Positions 43,688 through 52,543 of a stretch of 64,000 nt of DNA are shown one piece after another (position 1 is the first letter of the stretch; the number at the start of each line of letters is the position of its first letter). The stretch is taken from positions 124,001 through 188,000 of the forward strand of contig NZ_CP062806.1 in assembly GCF_008801925.2 (NCBI RefSeq), written 5' to 3'. The notes beneath the pieces were generated by a model, which saw only the letters and a list, made by a program, of their open reading frames with translations, was not told the origin of the DNA and searched no databases. The stretch comes from Cupriavidus basilensis (GTDB taxonomy: Bacteria; Pseudomonadota; Gammaproteobacteria; Burkholderiales; Burkholderiaceae). Position numbers and translations under genes: made by a program.

Positions 43688-44410
43688 TCAGGTACTGGGG
43701 CAGTCGCTTCGCGGTGAGGTTGTGGTACGCGCTTTGCAGCCTATCTGGGCGGCCATATCCGCGGCCTCCCTCCTCGCGACTGACAGCGAACCCGTGAAGA
43801 CGACAATTTCGCCGAGCAGAGGTCCCTCCGGATTGCCGTCCATGTGCACCCTGCCGCCGGCGCCCCGCTGGTTCAACGGACGCTTCACCCGTTCAATCCA
43901 TCCTGCGAGATCGAGTCCAGTCTCGGCGATCGCACGAACAAGAATCAGGCCCGCCGCCTTTGCGTCCTCCGCCGCGTCATGGTGGGCGAATCCGATGTCG
44001 AACCTTTCGGCCAGCGACGCGAGCCCATATCCACGCTGTGCAACGTCTGGCCAGGCACTTCGAGCGACGCAGGGCGTATCCAGCCAGCAGCAATAGGGAA
44101 TGGGCATCCCATGGCGCGCCGACGCCTTAGCCACAAAGCTCCTGTCAAACTCGGTGTGCGTGGCGACCACATGACCACCGATCTTGCGAGCCAGTTCCGG
44201 GAAAATGGTCTTGAAGTTTGGCGAGCCTTTGACCTTCCGCTCGTCGATGCCATGAACGGACACGTTCATGTCGTCGAACCAGTCCTCAGGATCGACGAGA
44301 GTTGACCATGCCTCTACAGGGGAACCGTTCTCAAACAGAACTAACCCAATCTGGCAGATGCTGGACAGGTCGGGGTTCGCGGTTTCCACGTCCAGCGCCA
44401 CGAATCTCAT
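43688..44410 (-). CDS. DEDDh exonuclease with a truncated BRCT domain
   Basis: 240 residues from ATG 44410. The N-terminal DnaQ/RNase T-like 3'-5' exonuclease domain (about 1-170) shows FVALDVETAN with the Asp and Glu metal ligands, a second Asp in HTEFDRSFVA, and the final HHDAAEDAKAAG with His and Asp. After GNPEGPLLGEIVVFTGSLS comes the first half of a BRCT domain (RREAADMAAQIGCK), which then runs into a premature stop. In relatives BRCT continues for 50-60 more residues. The frame in the other phase stays open past this point, so a frameshift near 43735 is possible. The nuclease core looks intact. Confidence 0.75.
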   Translation of the reverse strand: MRFVALDVETANPDLSSICQIGLVLFENGSPVEAWSTLVDPEDWFDDMNVSVHGIDERKVKGSPNFKTIFPELARKIGGHVVATHTEFDRSFVAKASARHGMPIPYCCWLDTPCVARSAWPDVAQRGYGLASLAERFDIGFAHHDAAEDAKAAGLILVRAIAETGLDLAGWIERVKRPLNQRGAGGRVHMDGNPEGPLLGEIVVFTGSLSVARREAADMAAQIGCKARTTTSPRSDCPST

Positions 44411-44639
44411 GCCAATGCCCCCTTTACAGTAGTGACACTGGATCAGCCTATGAAACTTTGATCGTGCGCACGTCGGCCAGATGAGTGAGCTAGGCGAACT
44501 ACGACCTTTGGCCGAGGCGCACGGGTGGCCGACATGACTACGGAACGGCGGGTCAGGCGAGAAAAGTGACCTGAGCGGAGAGATTGAGATCCGGCACGGC
44601 GCTGCTCCACTGGTCATAGGCGGCCACCCACTGCAATCC

Positions 44640-45728
44640 TTAGCAGATATGCACCCAGCAAGATGCGCAGCCATACTTCGCTAGCGATTCCTGCACGAGC
44701 GGCCGCATCGCATCTTCACCACGCAGACTATCTCGGATCTTTGCGAAGTATTCGGTGCGATCCTGGATCAAGTGTTGATACGCGCTCTGGATTGCCTCAT
44801 TGATCACGGGGTCAGCATGCAAAGCCGGCGCAGCGATCGGCTCGATATGAATCGTGGGCATCTCCTTATGCTCGAGGCGCATTTCTATGCGGTCGTAGGA
44901 CTCCTGAAATTGCTTGCGATGTTCCTCGCTTTGCGCACAGAACGCCTCGACCTTCAGTCTGCGCTGCGCCGTTTGGACGGCGATGCCGATCACGGTCTTC
45001 TCTGACTCAAACTGTGCGCGAGCGTGCTCAGTCGCCGCCTGGACGGCCGATGCACGTTCCACATAATCAGTCACATCGGAGATAGCCTTACCTGCTGAGG
45101 AGAACATCGACTTCAGGGAGGTGCGGGGTGCTTGCTGGTCGGCTATCTCTTGACTAGCTTGCGCTTTACGGAGGCTGTTCAGTCCCGCTTGCACGCTTCG
45201 GATCGCTTGCTGTGGACTGGCGAATACGACCCTCGCCGGAATCCGCACGACTTGGTAGCCCTTCGCAACAAGAACGGCATCTCGGTCACCGTCTCGCTCA
45301 ATCGCCTCCTGCGACGAATGATAGGCCGCCCCATCTACCTCGATGACCAGCTTCCCGTTCGCTACGAAGTCAGCTCGGTACGGCGGAATCTTGACCTGCA
45401 AATCGAGCGTGACTCCGGGCCCCTTCAATACACCCTTGTCCGGAACGAGAGCGAATGCAGTGATCATGGCCTCCAGAAAGGCTGTTTCCGCCGGCGATTC
45501 GCAGACAGGCGTGAAATAGCTCTTCCAGTTCGGATCATCGGGCCCGGCCGTGTGCCGAAGGACGTACCAGGCGTTGGGATCGGGTTCCGACGCCTTCGGG
45601 CCAGTCAGGTCTTGCCACAGTGTCCACGCCACAAAGGCCGCAAGTAGCAAGAGAAATGGGAAGGCAATTCCCCCCAGCAAGAGTACGGGAATGAGGACTG
45701 CGCGGACTACTATGGTGTTGTTCTTCAT
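44640..45728 (-). CDS. membrane-anchored DUF559-type nuclease-like protein
   Basis: 362 residues. One or two N-terminal membrane helices (VLIPVLLLGGIAFPFLLLLAAFVAW, about 11-38), then a cytoplasmic part. About residues 110-190 resemble DUF559, a restriction-endonuclease-like (Vsr-type) fold: ADFVANGKLVIEVDGAAYH with the Asp and Glu-x-Asp residues expected for metal binding, then RDGDRDAVLVAKGYQVVRIPARVVF. The C-terminal half is long, helical and probably coiled-coil (about 230-330), ending in a Cys-rich GCASCWVHIC. Function unknown. A membrane-tethered nuclease next to an exonuclease could belong to a defence or DNA-uptake-related system, but that is speculation. Confidence 0.65.
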   Translation of the reverse strand: MKNNTIVVRAVLIPVLLLGGIAFPFLLLLAAFVAWTLWQDLTGPKASEPDPNAWYVLRHTAGPDDPNWKSYFTPVCESPAETAFLEAMITAFALVPDKGVLKGPGVTLDLQVKIPPYRADFVANGKLVIEVDGAAYHSSQEAIERDGDRDAVLVAKGYQVVRIPARVVFASPQQAIRSVQAGLNSLRKAQASQEIADQQAPRTSLKSMFSSAGKAISDVTDYVERASAVQAATEHARAQFESEKTVIGIAVQTAQRRLKVEAFCAQSEEHRKQFQESYDRIEMRLEHKEMPTIHIEPIAAPALHADPVINEAIQSAYQHLIQDRTEYFAKIRDSLRGEDAMRPLVQESLAKYGCASCWVHIC

Positions 45729-46111
45729 GAAGAAAGCGCTGAAAACGTTCGTTGCGGGGTGCGCCGAGCATAGCCGAACGGCCGAACTTCGCCCACCCCT
45801 CGGAAAGGCGGACGAAGATGTCGTGCGCGCGGCGGAAGGCGACCGATATCCATGCGTCGCCACAGAAGTGGTAAGAGATCGCCCCTTGGGCGTTGCTGAT
45901 GGAGCGCTTGGCGATCCGCCTGGCGAAGATGGACTCCACCTCGCGTTCGGCGATCGCGTGCGCTTTGAATATGGCATGGACGTGCTTGGCCAACGTCGCC
46001 CGTCGCCGCGGCCGGGGCCGCCTTCAGCGAGCGGGACAAGAACTCGCGCGTGAGATCGGCGTTCGGTGTAGCTGCCGAAGCAACAGTGGAGGCGGGTGAC
46101 CGTTGAACTCC
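45729..46111 (-). other. unassigned 380 bp with a possible small reading frame
   Basis: A minus-strand frame from ATG 45993 reads KHVHAIFKAHAIAEREVESIFAR and then YHFCGDAWISVAFRRAHDIF before entering the DUF559-type gene region. Codon pattern looks protein-like to about 45760. No family is recognised. It abuts the left end of the insertion sequence and may be the cut end of an older gene. Confidence 0.35.
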
Positions 46112-47717
46112 GATTCTGTTGAAAAACTCGGCATCACGGAACGTCGGCACCTATCCTTGAGATCATCGTTCGACGAGGGTTTCGCCATGATGGGTCAACA
46201 AGTTGGATCGCAGGATAGGTCTTCTACTCGTTCAACCTTGATGACCATGTGCCCCGTAGCCACCTCTTGCGTGGCATTGATCGGTTCTTCGATCTTGGCG
46301 ATCTTCGCCAACACCTCGCGCCTTACTACAGCCACACCGGGCGCCCCTCGATTGATCCCGAGTTGATGGTTCGCATGCTCATCGTGGGCTACTGCTTTGG
46401 CATTCGGTCAGAGCGCCGCCTCTGCGAAGAGATTCATCTGAACCTGGCTTATCGCTGGTTCTGTCGGCTTGGTCTCGAAGATCCAATTCCCGATCACTCA
46501 ACGTTCTCCAAGAATCGCCATGGCCGCTTCCGCGAAAGCGGCGCGCTGCGTCACGTGTTCGAGATGGTCCTTCGCCGTTGTATGGCGGAAGGGCTGGTTC
46601 AAGGCGAAGGCTTTGCTGTCGACGCGAGCATCATCAAGGCAGACGCAAATCGCTCCCGAGGCGTGGCGGGAACGGAGATCATCGATTGGAACCAAGGCGA
46701 AGGCCCTAGCCGCGCCGTTCGCGAATACCTTGCTGCGCTGATGAGGTCAATAAAATCAAGGACGACGCAGCGTCCGAGGCAGAGCCTACGATCCCGCCGA
46801 AGAGCATCTCGTTGACTGATCCGGCATCGCGCTGGACCGCGGCACCCGGTGGCCCTGCCTTCTTTGCTTACTCGACCAACTACCTGATCGACCTGCACGC
46901 GGGAATCATCCTGGACGTCGAGGCCACCCCCGCGCATCGAACCGCAGAGGTGGAGTCAACGAAGACGATGATCAACAGAGTCGAAGAACGCTTTGCTCTT
47001 AAACCTCAGCGTCTTGCCGGCGATACCGCCTATGGGACCGCGCCAATGCTCGGGTGGATGGTCGAAGAGAAAGCGATCGCACCTCATGTTCCAGTTTGGG
47101 ACAAGACCCGTCGCGACGATGGCACGTTTCCGAGAGAGGACTTCCGTTGGGACGAGCAAGCCAATGAGTACCGCTGCCCTGGAGACAAGGCTCTGCGCAG
47201 CGATTGGCGTGCATATACGAACCCACGCACTCACATCACGAAGGCCGACACCGTCATCTATCGATCCAGCCAGCATGACTGTGGTGGGTGCGTGATGAAG
47301 AATCAATGCTGCCCAAACATGCCATTCCGCAAGATCGCACGCAGCGTCCACGAGAACGCGCGTGACGCGGCACGGAAGCTCTCGGCGACACCGGAGTTCA
47401 AGCGGTCGCGCAGGGAGCGAAAGAAGGTCGAAATGCTATTTGCTCATCTAAAACGAATCCTGAAACTGGATCGCTTGCGGCTACGAGGGCTAACTGGGGC
47501 ACAGGACGAGTTCCTACTAGCAGCAACAGCGCAAAATCTGCGACGAATGGCAAAGCGGCTGATGCCGTTCGGTGAAGATATGAATGCGATAGCGGCTTAG
47601 CCGCGATGCACTAGGTCGGAAGACCCTCGAAGCTCGGGCGCCGCAGATCAACGCGAGCCCCACCGGGAGCGAACGCCTATCCCGATCGATATCCAAACCG
47701 AGTTTTTCAACAGAATC
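46112..47717 (+). mobile_element. IS5/IS1182-type insertion sequence with perfect 20-bp terminal repeats
   Basis: The left end GATTCTGTTGAAAAACTCGG (46112-46131) and right end (47698-47717) are exact inverted copies over 20 bp. They enclose about 1.6 kb with one transposase gene. Perfect ends argue for recent arrival although the transposase is frameshifted. No clear target-site duplication is visible. The right end interrupts imuA. Confidence 0.85.
46187..47600 (+). pseudogene. frameshifted IS5/IS1182-type DDE transposase
   Basis: Three frames together give one transposase. Start MMGQQVGSQDR at 46187, then after a 1-base shift near 46220 the main frame continues FNLDDHVPRSHLLRGID, PSIDPELMVRMLIVGY, DHSTFSKNRHGRF and FAVDASIIKADA (DDE Asp region). 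A second 1-base loss near 46740 (after YLAAL) shifts to the last part: GDTAYGTAPMLGW (Asp), a Cys-rich CGGCVMKNQCC knuckle, and RRERKKVEMLFAHLKRILKLDRLRLRG with the catalytic Glu. All catalytic regions are recognisable, but two frameshifts mean a single complete protein cannot be made without frameshifting. Confidence 0.85.
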
Positions 47718-48026
47718 AATCCACAGCAGACGTTCGGGCGGCACGCCCCAGCTGGCCAATGCGAGTGCCTGTGGCGTTTGCGGCGGCTGAATCAGGGCGA
47801 TAGGCCGCTTACAGACCTCCGCCAGCGCGGGGCGCAATAGGCGCAATTCCCCCACACCCGGCTGGCGAACCAAAAGCTCGATCAGCGATGCCGTCGGCCA
47901 GCCGCCACCCGGCAGCTCGGCCGTCAGCACCGGATAGCCGGTGCTGACGGTGCGACCGTTCACCCGGGCGAGCTGGGAGGCTTTCCATAGGGCGGGATGG
48001 ATGGATTCTGGATTGGGCGTCGGCAT
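47718..48026 (-). pseudogene. imuA: 5' part of imuA truncated by the insertion sequence
   Basis: From ATG 48026: IHPALWKASQLARVNGRTVSTGYP, LPGGGWPTASLIELLV, GELRLLRPALAEVCKRPIALIQPP and PPERLLWI match the N-terminal half of ImuA, the SulA/RecA-like partner of ImuB and DnaE2 in translesion mutagenesis. Immediately after LLWI the reading frame enters the IS end and later stops. The rest of imuA and the imuB-dnaE2 genes are not found on the other side of the IS, so a deletion accompanied or followed insertion. The promoter with its LexA box is still there. The product cannot work as read. Confidence 0.82.
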
Positions 48027-48058
48027 GGCTGTGGGATGAGTCCATGCGACCCAGTTTA

Positions 48059-48074
48059 CTGTATATACATACAG
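48059..48074. promoter_or_regulatory. LexA (SOS) box of the imuA remnant
   Basis: CTGTATATACATACAG, one base from the CTGTATATATATACAG consensus, lies 33 bp before the imuA start. It marks the original DNA-damage control of the imuA operon. Confidence 0.85.
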
Positions 48075-48574
48075 TGGTCACGAATTTCTTTTATGGACAT
48101 AAAAGTGCTTTAAGGGACGCTTTTCTGGAAACCGGCATTAGCTGGACTGGCGAGCCAGTCCCGCCGACGCTGAGCCAAGGACCCGACGGTCGGCACACAG
48201 GTTCACCCTCTGCTGACTAAAGCAGTGAGTGGGTCAAGATATTGGAGAGGCGGCCGTCAATACGGGGTAACTCCATTTCCTGTCTCCGCCATGCGCTACA
48301 TACCGATCCAAGACCAGCACCTCGCTATCCTAGCCAGCGACCGCGATGGCTGGCCGGCACGGGTGGAAGGAAGATTTGACGTCGAAGGTCTCATCTGGCA
48401 TCGCAAGATCGATAGAAAGGCCCGCACCGGGGGCTACCACACTTGGCCCGCCGCCGCGACCGAGACCGCCTGACTGCCGCCAGCGTCGCCGACCGGCCAG
48501 GTACGGTCAATCGACAGGGAGGGCTAGATCGTCGACAATCGGACCGACCGCTTGGCTATCGAAGGAATAAACGA
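48075..48574 (+). other. 500 bp with no firm gene
   Basis: Between the LexA box and the acetyltransferase. A small plus-strand frame at 48291-48473 (MRYIPIQDQHLAILASDRDG, then HRKIDRKART) could encode 60 residues but has no family match or clear ribosome binding site. It might hold a short regulatory peptide or nothing. Confidence 0.35.
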
Positions 48575-49132
48575 ATGGCGAATGATGACCGCACCAAAGT
48601 AATTCCTAGGAGAACGCCGGAATCAGCTGCCATGTCAGCAGACATCAAACGAGCGATGGCGATCACCGCCACTCTCAACCGGTTGACATTCAACGATGCG
48701 GATGCAGTCCGTGCCTTGTTCAGCGATCTCATCGGTAAGAAGGTGGACGACAGCTTTTTATTGATACCACCGTTCTACACGACCGGCGGGGTTGATATCA
48801 GTATCGGGCGCAATGTCTTCGTAAATCAGAATTGCACTTTCTATGACCTTGGCGGACTCGACATTGCCGATGATGTGATGATTGGGCCGAACGTGAGCAT
48901 CATCACATCTGGCCATCCCATTGAACCTTCCAAGCGGCATAACGGCGTAATCGCAAGGCCCATCGCGATTGAGAGAAACGTCTGGATCGCAGCCGGCGCG
49001 ACCATTATTGGCGGCGTAACCGTAGGCGAGAACTCGGTTGTCGCAGCAGGATCGGTAGTCACCAAGGACGTCCCCCCGAATACTCTTGTCGGTGGAAATC
49101 CGGCGAGGGTTATTCGTTCGATTGCTGAATAA
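48575..49132 (+). CDS. sugar O-acetyltransferase, left-handed beta-helix
   Basis: 185 residues. Maltose/galactoside/NodL acetyltransferase style: N-terminal helix MAITATLNRL, then hexapeptide repeats VDISIGRNVFVNQNCTFYDLGGL, IADDVMIGPNVSIITSGHP (with the catalytic His in SGHP), and IGGVTVGENSVVAAGSVVTKDVPPNTLVGGNPARVI. It transfers acetyl from acetyl-CoA to a sugar hydroxyl; detoxifying or cell-surface roles are both known. ATG 48575 follows GAAGGA. No partner genes are adjacent. Confidence 0.88.
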   Translation: MANDDRTKVIPRRTPESAAMSADIKRAMAITATLNRLTFNDADAVRALFSDLIGKKVDDSFLLIPPFYTTGGVDISIGRNVFVNQNCTFYDLGGLDIADDVMIGPNVSIITSGHPIEPSKRHNGVIARPIAIERNVWIAAGATIIGGVTVGENSVVAAGSVVTKDVPPNTLVGGNPARVIRSIAE

Positions 49133-49244
49133 GGGAACATCTGTAAGGGAGCGGCTACTCGCCGAAGCCGGGCTATGAAAGTCCGCTCTGGAGAAAGGCG
49201 ACTGTCCCTTGTGGGTCCTTCGCAGAGGGGGCAGCGTCGAGGTT

Positions 49245-49490
49245 TTACTCGGGGGCGTCTCCGAAGACCCGGATGGCCAGGTCGTGCTCGAATTTGGTCG
49301 ACCAAGAATCACGAGACCCTGCTGCATAGTGCATCAGAGTGCCTGTCTCAGGTCTCAGTACGCTGACCAGGCGAACCTGTTTCTCGGTCATGTCCCAGAC
49401 GCTGAAGTCTGCCGCGATGAATCCGTATCGACGGCAAGCGCTGGTAAAGGCATCGCGCTCCGCGGTAGGAAACGCCTCAAGGGTTGCCAT
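49245..49490 (-). CDS. small hypothetical protein downstream of ligD
   Basis: 81 residues with GGGGAA a few nt before the ATG. It reads EAFPTAERDAFTSACRRYGF, FSVWDMTEKQVRLVSVLRPE, then STKFEHDLAIRVFG. No known domain. It begins 18 bp after the ligD stop on the same strand, so it may be co-transcribed with ligD. A compact alpha/beta fold is likely. Expression is supported only by its ribosome binding site and position. Confidence 0.5.
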   Translation of the reverse strand: MATLEAFPTAERDAFTSACRRYGFIAADFSVWDMTEKQVRLVSVLRPETGTLMHYAAGSRDSWSTKFEHDLAIRVFGDAPE

Positions 49491-49508
49491 GACAAATTCC
49501 CCAATCGA

Positions 49509-52046
49509 CTAGCCAGCCAGCTTGCGGATGGCCGTACCAATTTGTTGCACCTTTCTAGTATCGGCGTACTCCGCCCACGGATCGACGTAGCCGGCGGCGT
49601 CCACGCGCTGCAGGGCGGTCCGGATCGTCCAATGATCGCCCGCTGTCAGTTCCTCCAGTTCCTGCCAGGATACCGGCACCGAAACCCCGAGACCTGGCCG
49701 TGCGCGCGCAGAGAATGCGGACACCGTCGTCGCACCTTGGCCGTTGCGCAGGTAGTCGATGTAGACCTTACCCACGCGATTGCGCGACCCGCTCTTAGAA
49801 ACGAAACGCTGCGGAATAGTCTGGGCGATATGAAGAACGACATCTTGCGAGAACGTCTTCACCGTGGACCACTGCAGTTTGGGCGCAATGGGCACAACGA
49901 CATGCAGGCCTTTGCCACCGCTGGTCTTGAGAAAGCTCACCAGGCCAAGCTCATCCAGCATTGTCTTTGTCAGCATAGCGGCGTCAAGCATGTGCCGCCA
50001 CGGCACGCCATCACCGGGGTCCAGATCGAAAATGACGCGATCCGGCTTGTCGATGGCACGCTTGGTCGCATTCCACGTATGGAACTCGATCACGTTCAGC
50101 TGCGCAGCAGCGACGATGGCCGTCTGGCTGGCGATTTCCAAGAGCGGCGGGTACCCGGCCCATAGGCTGGCATCGAGGACGTTGATCCCAGGGATCTTGA
50201 TGGTCTCGGCGTGCTTCTGGAAGAACAGCTCGCCGTCGATGCCCGTTGGCCCGCGTACCAAGGACACAGGGCGCCCGCGCAGATGAGGCAGCAGGTGCGG
50301 CGCGATGGCTTCGTAGAACCCGACCAGGTCGCCTTTCGTCAGCCCGGTCGTTGGATCAATCACCCGATCCGCGTTGGATACCTTGACCGAGCGCGCTGGC
50401 CGAGGCCGGAGCTGTTCCACATCGACAGGCCGCTCCCTTGTCACGTTGCCCGCGGCCTTGTCAGCACGCAAGGCATGGAAGACGGGATGCCGGATTCGCC
50501 CTTCTTTGGTCCACTCGGCGAACGAGATCTCGGCCACCAGCTTCGGCTTGACCCATCGGGCGACTACGCGCGGTGGTAGCTTTCCCAACGGGCAGACTGG
50601 CACTTCCAGTTCCGTCAGCATGGCGAGCAACTTGGTCAGCATGCGCGAATCCAGACCGCTGCCAACGCTGCCCGCGTAGTGCAGTTTCCCGGTTTCGTCG
50701 TGTAGGCCAAGCAGGAGCGCGCCGAGGCCTTGTCGGCTACCCTTCGGGGCCGTGAATCCGCAGATGACGAATTCTTGCCGCTGTTTGCATTTGAGCTTGA
50801 TCCAGCTGGGCGCTCGGGCGGAGACATAGGGCGCGTCGACGCGCTTGCCAATCAGACCTTCAAGGCCCATCTGGCACGCTGCGGCAAGAAGGTCGTCAGG
50901 GGTGCCCTCAAAGGCCTCGCTGTACCTGACTCGTGTCGCGGCTGGCACGGCTATCACCGCTTTGAGGAGCGCCCTGCGCTCGGCCAACGGAACCAGTCGT
51001 AGGTCGTGGCCTTGGAAGAAGGGGAAGTCAAAGACGAAGTACAGGATGTCCTCCACCTTCGAACTATCAAAAGCATTCTGCAGCGCTTGGAAGTCCGTGG
51101 TGCCGTTGGCGCTGAGTATCACGATCTCCCCATCCAACCAGGCGGAGCCGAGGCCAAGAGCGCGTATCTCCGCCGCAAGCGATTTGAGGCGCGATGTCCA
51201 GTCATGGCCATTCCTCGTGAAGAGACGGACGTCATCGCCGTCGATCCTTGCCAACAACCGAATGCCGTCGAACTTGATCTCATAGGCCCATTGCTTGGCG
51301 TTGCGCGGCACCGTTGAAGTGAGCGTTGCCAGTTGCGGGGCCAACGCAAGCGGAAGGGGGGCAGGGCGTGCTGCAGCGGGTAGTACCTGTCGGCCCTGGC
51401 CCGGGCGCGAGCGACGCTGCTTTGGCACGGCAGTCTTTGCGTTGCCGCCGGCAGCCGATTTGCTGTTGCCCTGGGCCAGTACGCTGTCCGGCAGGGCTTC
51501 GGTGACGTCGTACTCTGCGGCAGAGCGCGCGAACGCGTCCCGCTCCTTGATTAAGAGCCACGGATCCTGACGCTCGTCGCCGCGACCGCGCATCCTGACC
51601 AAGGTCCAATGGCCATGTAGCTTCTCACCTTGCAACTCGAACTTCAGCTTGCCGCTTTGGTAGCCGGCCACCGGATCGCCGACCGGCATCCATGTCCCTC
51701 GATCCCAAACGATGACCGTGCCGGCCCCGTATTCCTTGGGCGGGATCACGCCTTCGAAGCTCGCATAATCCAGCGGGTGATCCTCGACGTGCACGGCCAT
51801 CCGCTTCTCTGTGGGATCCAAGCTGGGTCCCTTGGGGACCGCCCAACTCTTGAGGGTACCCTCCAGCTCGAGACGAAAGTCGTAGTGGAGCCGGCGAGCC
51901 GCATGCTTCTGCACGACAAAGCCCAGTGCGCCGCTGGCGGCGCCCGCAGCGGACACCTGGCCGATCGGCTCCGTCGTCGCAGCGAAATCACGCTTCTGAC
52001 GGTATCGCTCCAGGGTTCGCGCGTTGGAAGAGGCCGACTTAGCCAT
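49509..52046 (-). CDS. ligD: ATP-dependent DNA ligase D (LigD)
   Basis: 845 residues, domain order phosphoesterase-ligase-polymerase as in Pseudomonas. PE domain (about 30-190): VQKHAARRLHYDFRLELEG with the catalytic His and Arg residues and HVEDHPLDYASFEG. Ligase domain (about 225-530): adenylated Lys in YEIKFDGIRL, then WLDGEIVIL and EGLIGKRVDAPY. Polymerase domain (about 550-835): TGLTKGDLVGFYEAI, VIFDLDPGDGVPW (catalytic Asp pair) and KTSGGKGLHVVVP. LigD repairs double-strand breaks with Ku by non-homologous end joining. ku is transcribed from the opposite strand 500 bp away. Alanine/glutamine-rich linkers join the domains. All catalytic centres are intact. Confidence 0.95.
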   Translation of the reverse strand: MAKSASSNARTLERYRQKRDFAATTEPIGQVSAAGAASGALGFVVQKHAARRLHYDFRLELEGTLKSWAVPKGPSLDPTEKRMAVHVEDHPLDYASFEGVIPPKEYGAGTVIVWDRGTWMPVGDPVAGYQSGKLKFELQGEKLHGHWTLVRMRGRGDERQDPWLLIKERDAFARSAAEYDVTEALPDSVLAQGNSKSAAGGNAKTAVPKQRRSRPGQGRQVLPAAARPAPLPLALAPQLATLTSTVPRNAKQWAYEIKFDGIRLLARIDGDDVRLFTRNGHDWTSRLKSLAAEIRALGLGSAWLDGEIVILSANGTTDFQALQNAFDSSKVEDILYFVFDFPFFQGHDLRLVPLAERRALLKAVIAVPAATRVRYSEAFEGTPDDLLAAACQMGLEGLIGKRVDAPYVSARAPSWIKLKCKQRQEFVICGFTAPKGSRQGLGALLLGLHDETGKLHYAGSVGSGLDSRMLTKLLAMLTELEVPVCPLGKLPPRVVARWVKPKLVAEISFAEWTKEGRIRHPVFHALRADKAAGNVTRERPVDVEQLRPRPARSVKVSNADRVIDPTTGLTKGDLVGFYEAIAPHLLPHLRGRPVSLVRGPTGIDGELFFQKHAETIKIPGINVLDASLWAGYPPLLEIASQTAIVAAAQLNVIEFHTWNATKRAIDKPDRVIFDLDPGDGVPWRHMLDAAMLTKTMLDELGLVSFLKTSGGKGLHVVVPIAPKLQWSTVKTFSQDVVLHIAQTIPQRFVSKSGSRNRVGKVYIDYLRNGQGATTVSAFSARARPGLGVSVPVSWQELEELTAGDHWTIRTALQRVDAAGYVDPWAEYADTRKVQQIGTAIRKLAG

Positions 52047-52078
52047 GGACTGAGTTCACAGACCGGGCGGCGCGGGCT

Positions 52079-52303
52079 TTACGCTTTCACGCCGCGGGGA
52101 TCCTCCCCGTAGCTGTTGCGCATGCGGATCTGCCCGTCTCGCCCATGGACCAGCAACTCGACCGTGTCCTGCTTTGCCTCTGCCGTGCCGGCCGCGATGG
52201 CGTCCTCCAGGTCGTCATGCGCGGAAGAGGGCTCGTGGGCGCCCTCGCGCAGGACATGCCATTGATCGCCGTGTGGAACGACGTGCACATTCTTGTTCGC
52301 CAT
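52079..52303 (-). CDS. DUF2188 protein next to ligD
   Basis: 74 residues. NVHVVPHGDQWHVLREGAHEPSS followed by DAIAAGTAEAKQDTVELLVHGRDG and IRMRNSYGEDPR is the DUF2188 pattern, a small fold in which a beta hairpin precedes a helix and a second sheet. ATG 52303 was chosen for the NKNVHVVP start; longer versions to 52498 lack conserved sequence. It lies 32 bp upstream of ligD on the same strand and probably shares its promoter. Function unknown; repeated association with NHEJ genes suggests an accessory role. Confidence 0.8.
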   Translation of the reverse strand: MANKNVHVVPHGDQWHVLREGAHEPSSAHDDLEDAIAAGTAEAKQDTVELLVHGRDGQIRMRNSYGEDPRGVKA

Positions 52304-52543
52304 GATCGTCTTCGCTTCCTCGTCTTCTGTAATCGCAGTATTTCCCCGACCCATGGAAGCGGCAATAGGCCTATGTCCGACACGTGGTATGGCACTGGCC
52401 GCCATGCAGGTCCGACAGAAATTACATGCACATGTTTCTCCAGGAAGTGCTCGCCTATCCGCAAAGTGACAGTGGAGCGCCGCCGATTCGGCGGGCACGA
52501 TCTAAGCTAGATCGGTGTACTCCCCACCTGTACGGTGATCGCC

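Noticed and set aside
46103..46366. Separate small gene upstream of the transposase
   Set aside because: The frame MMGQQVGSQDR is the true N-terminus of the transposase, displaced by a one-base frameshift, not an independent gene.
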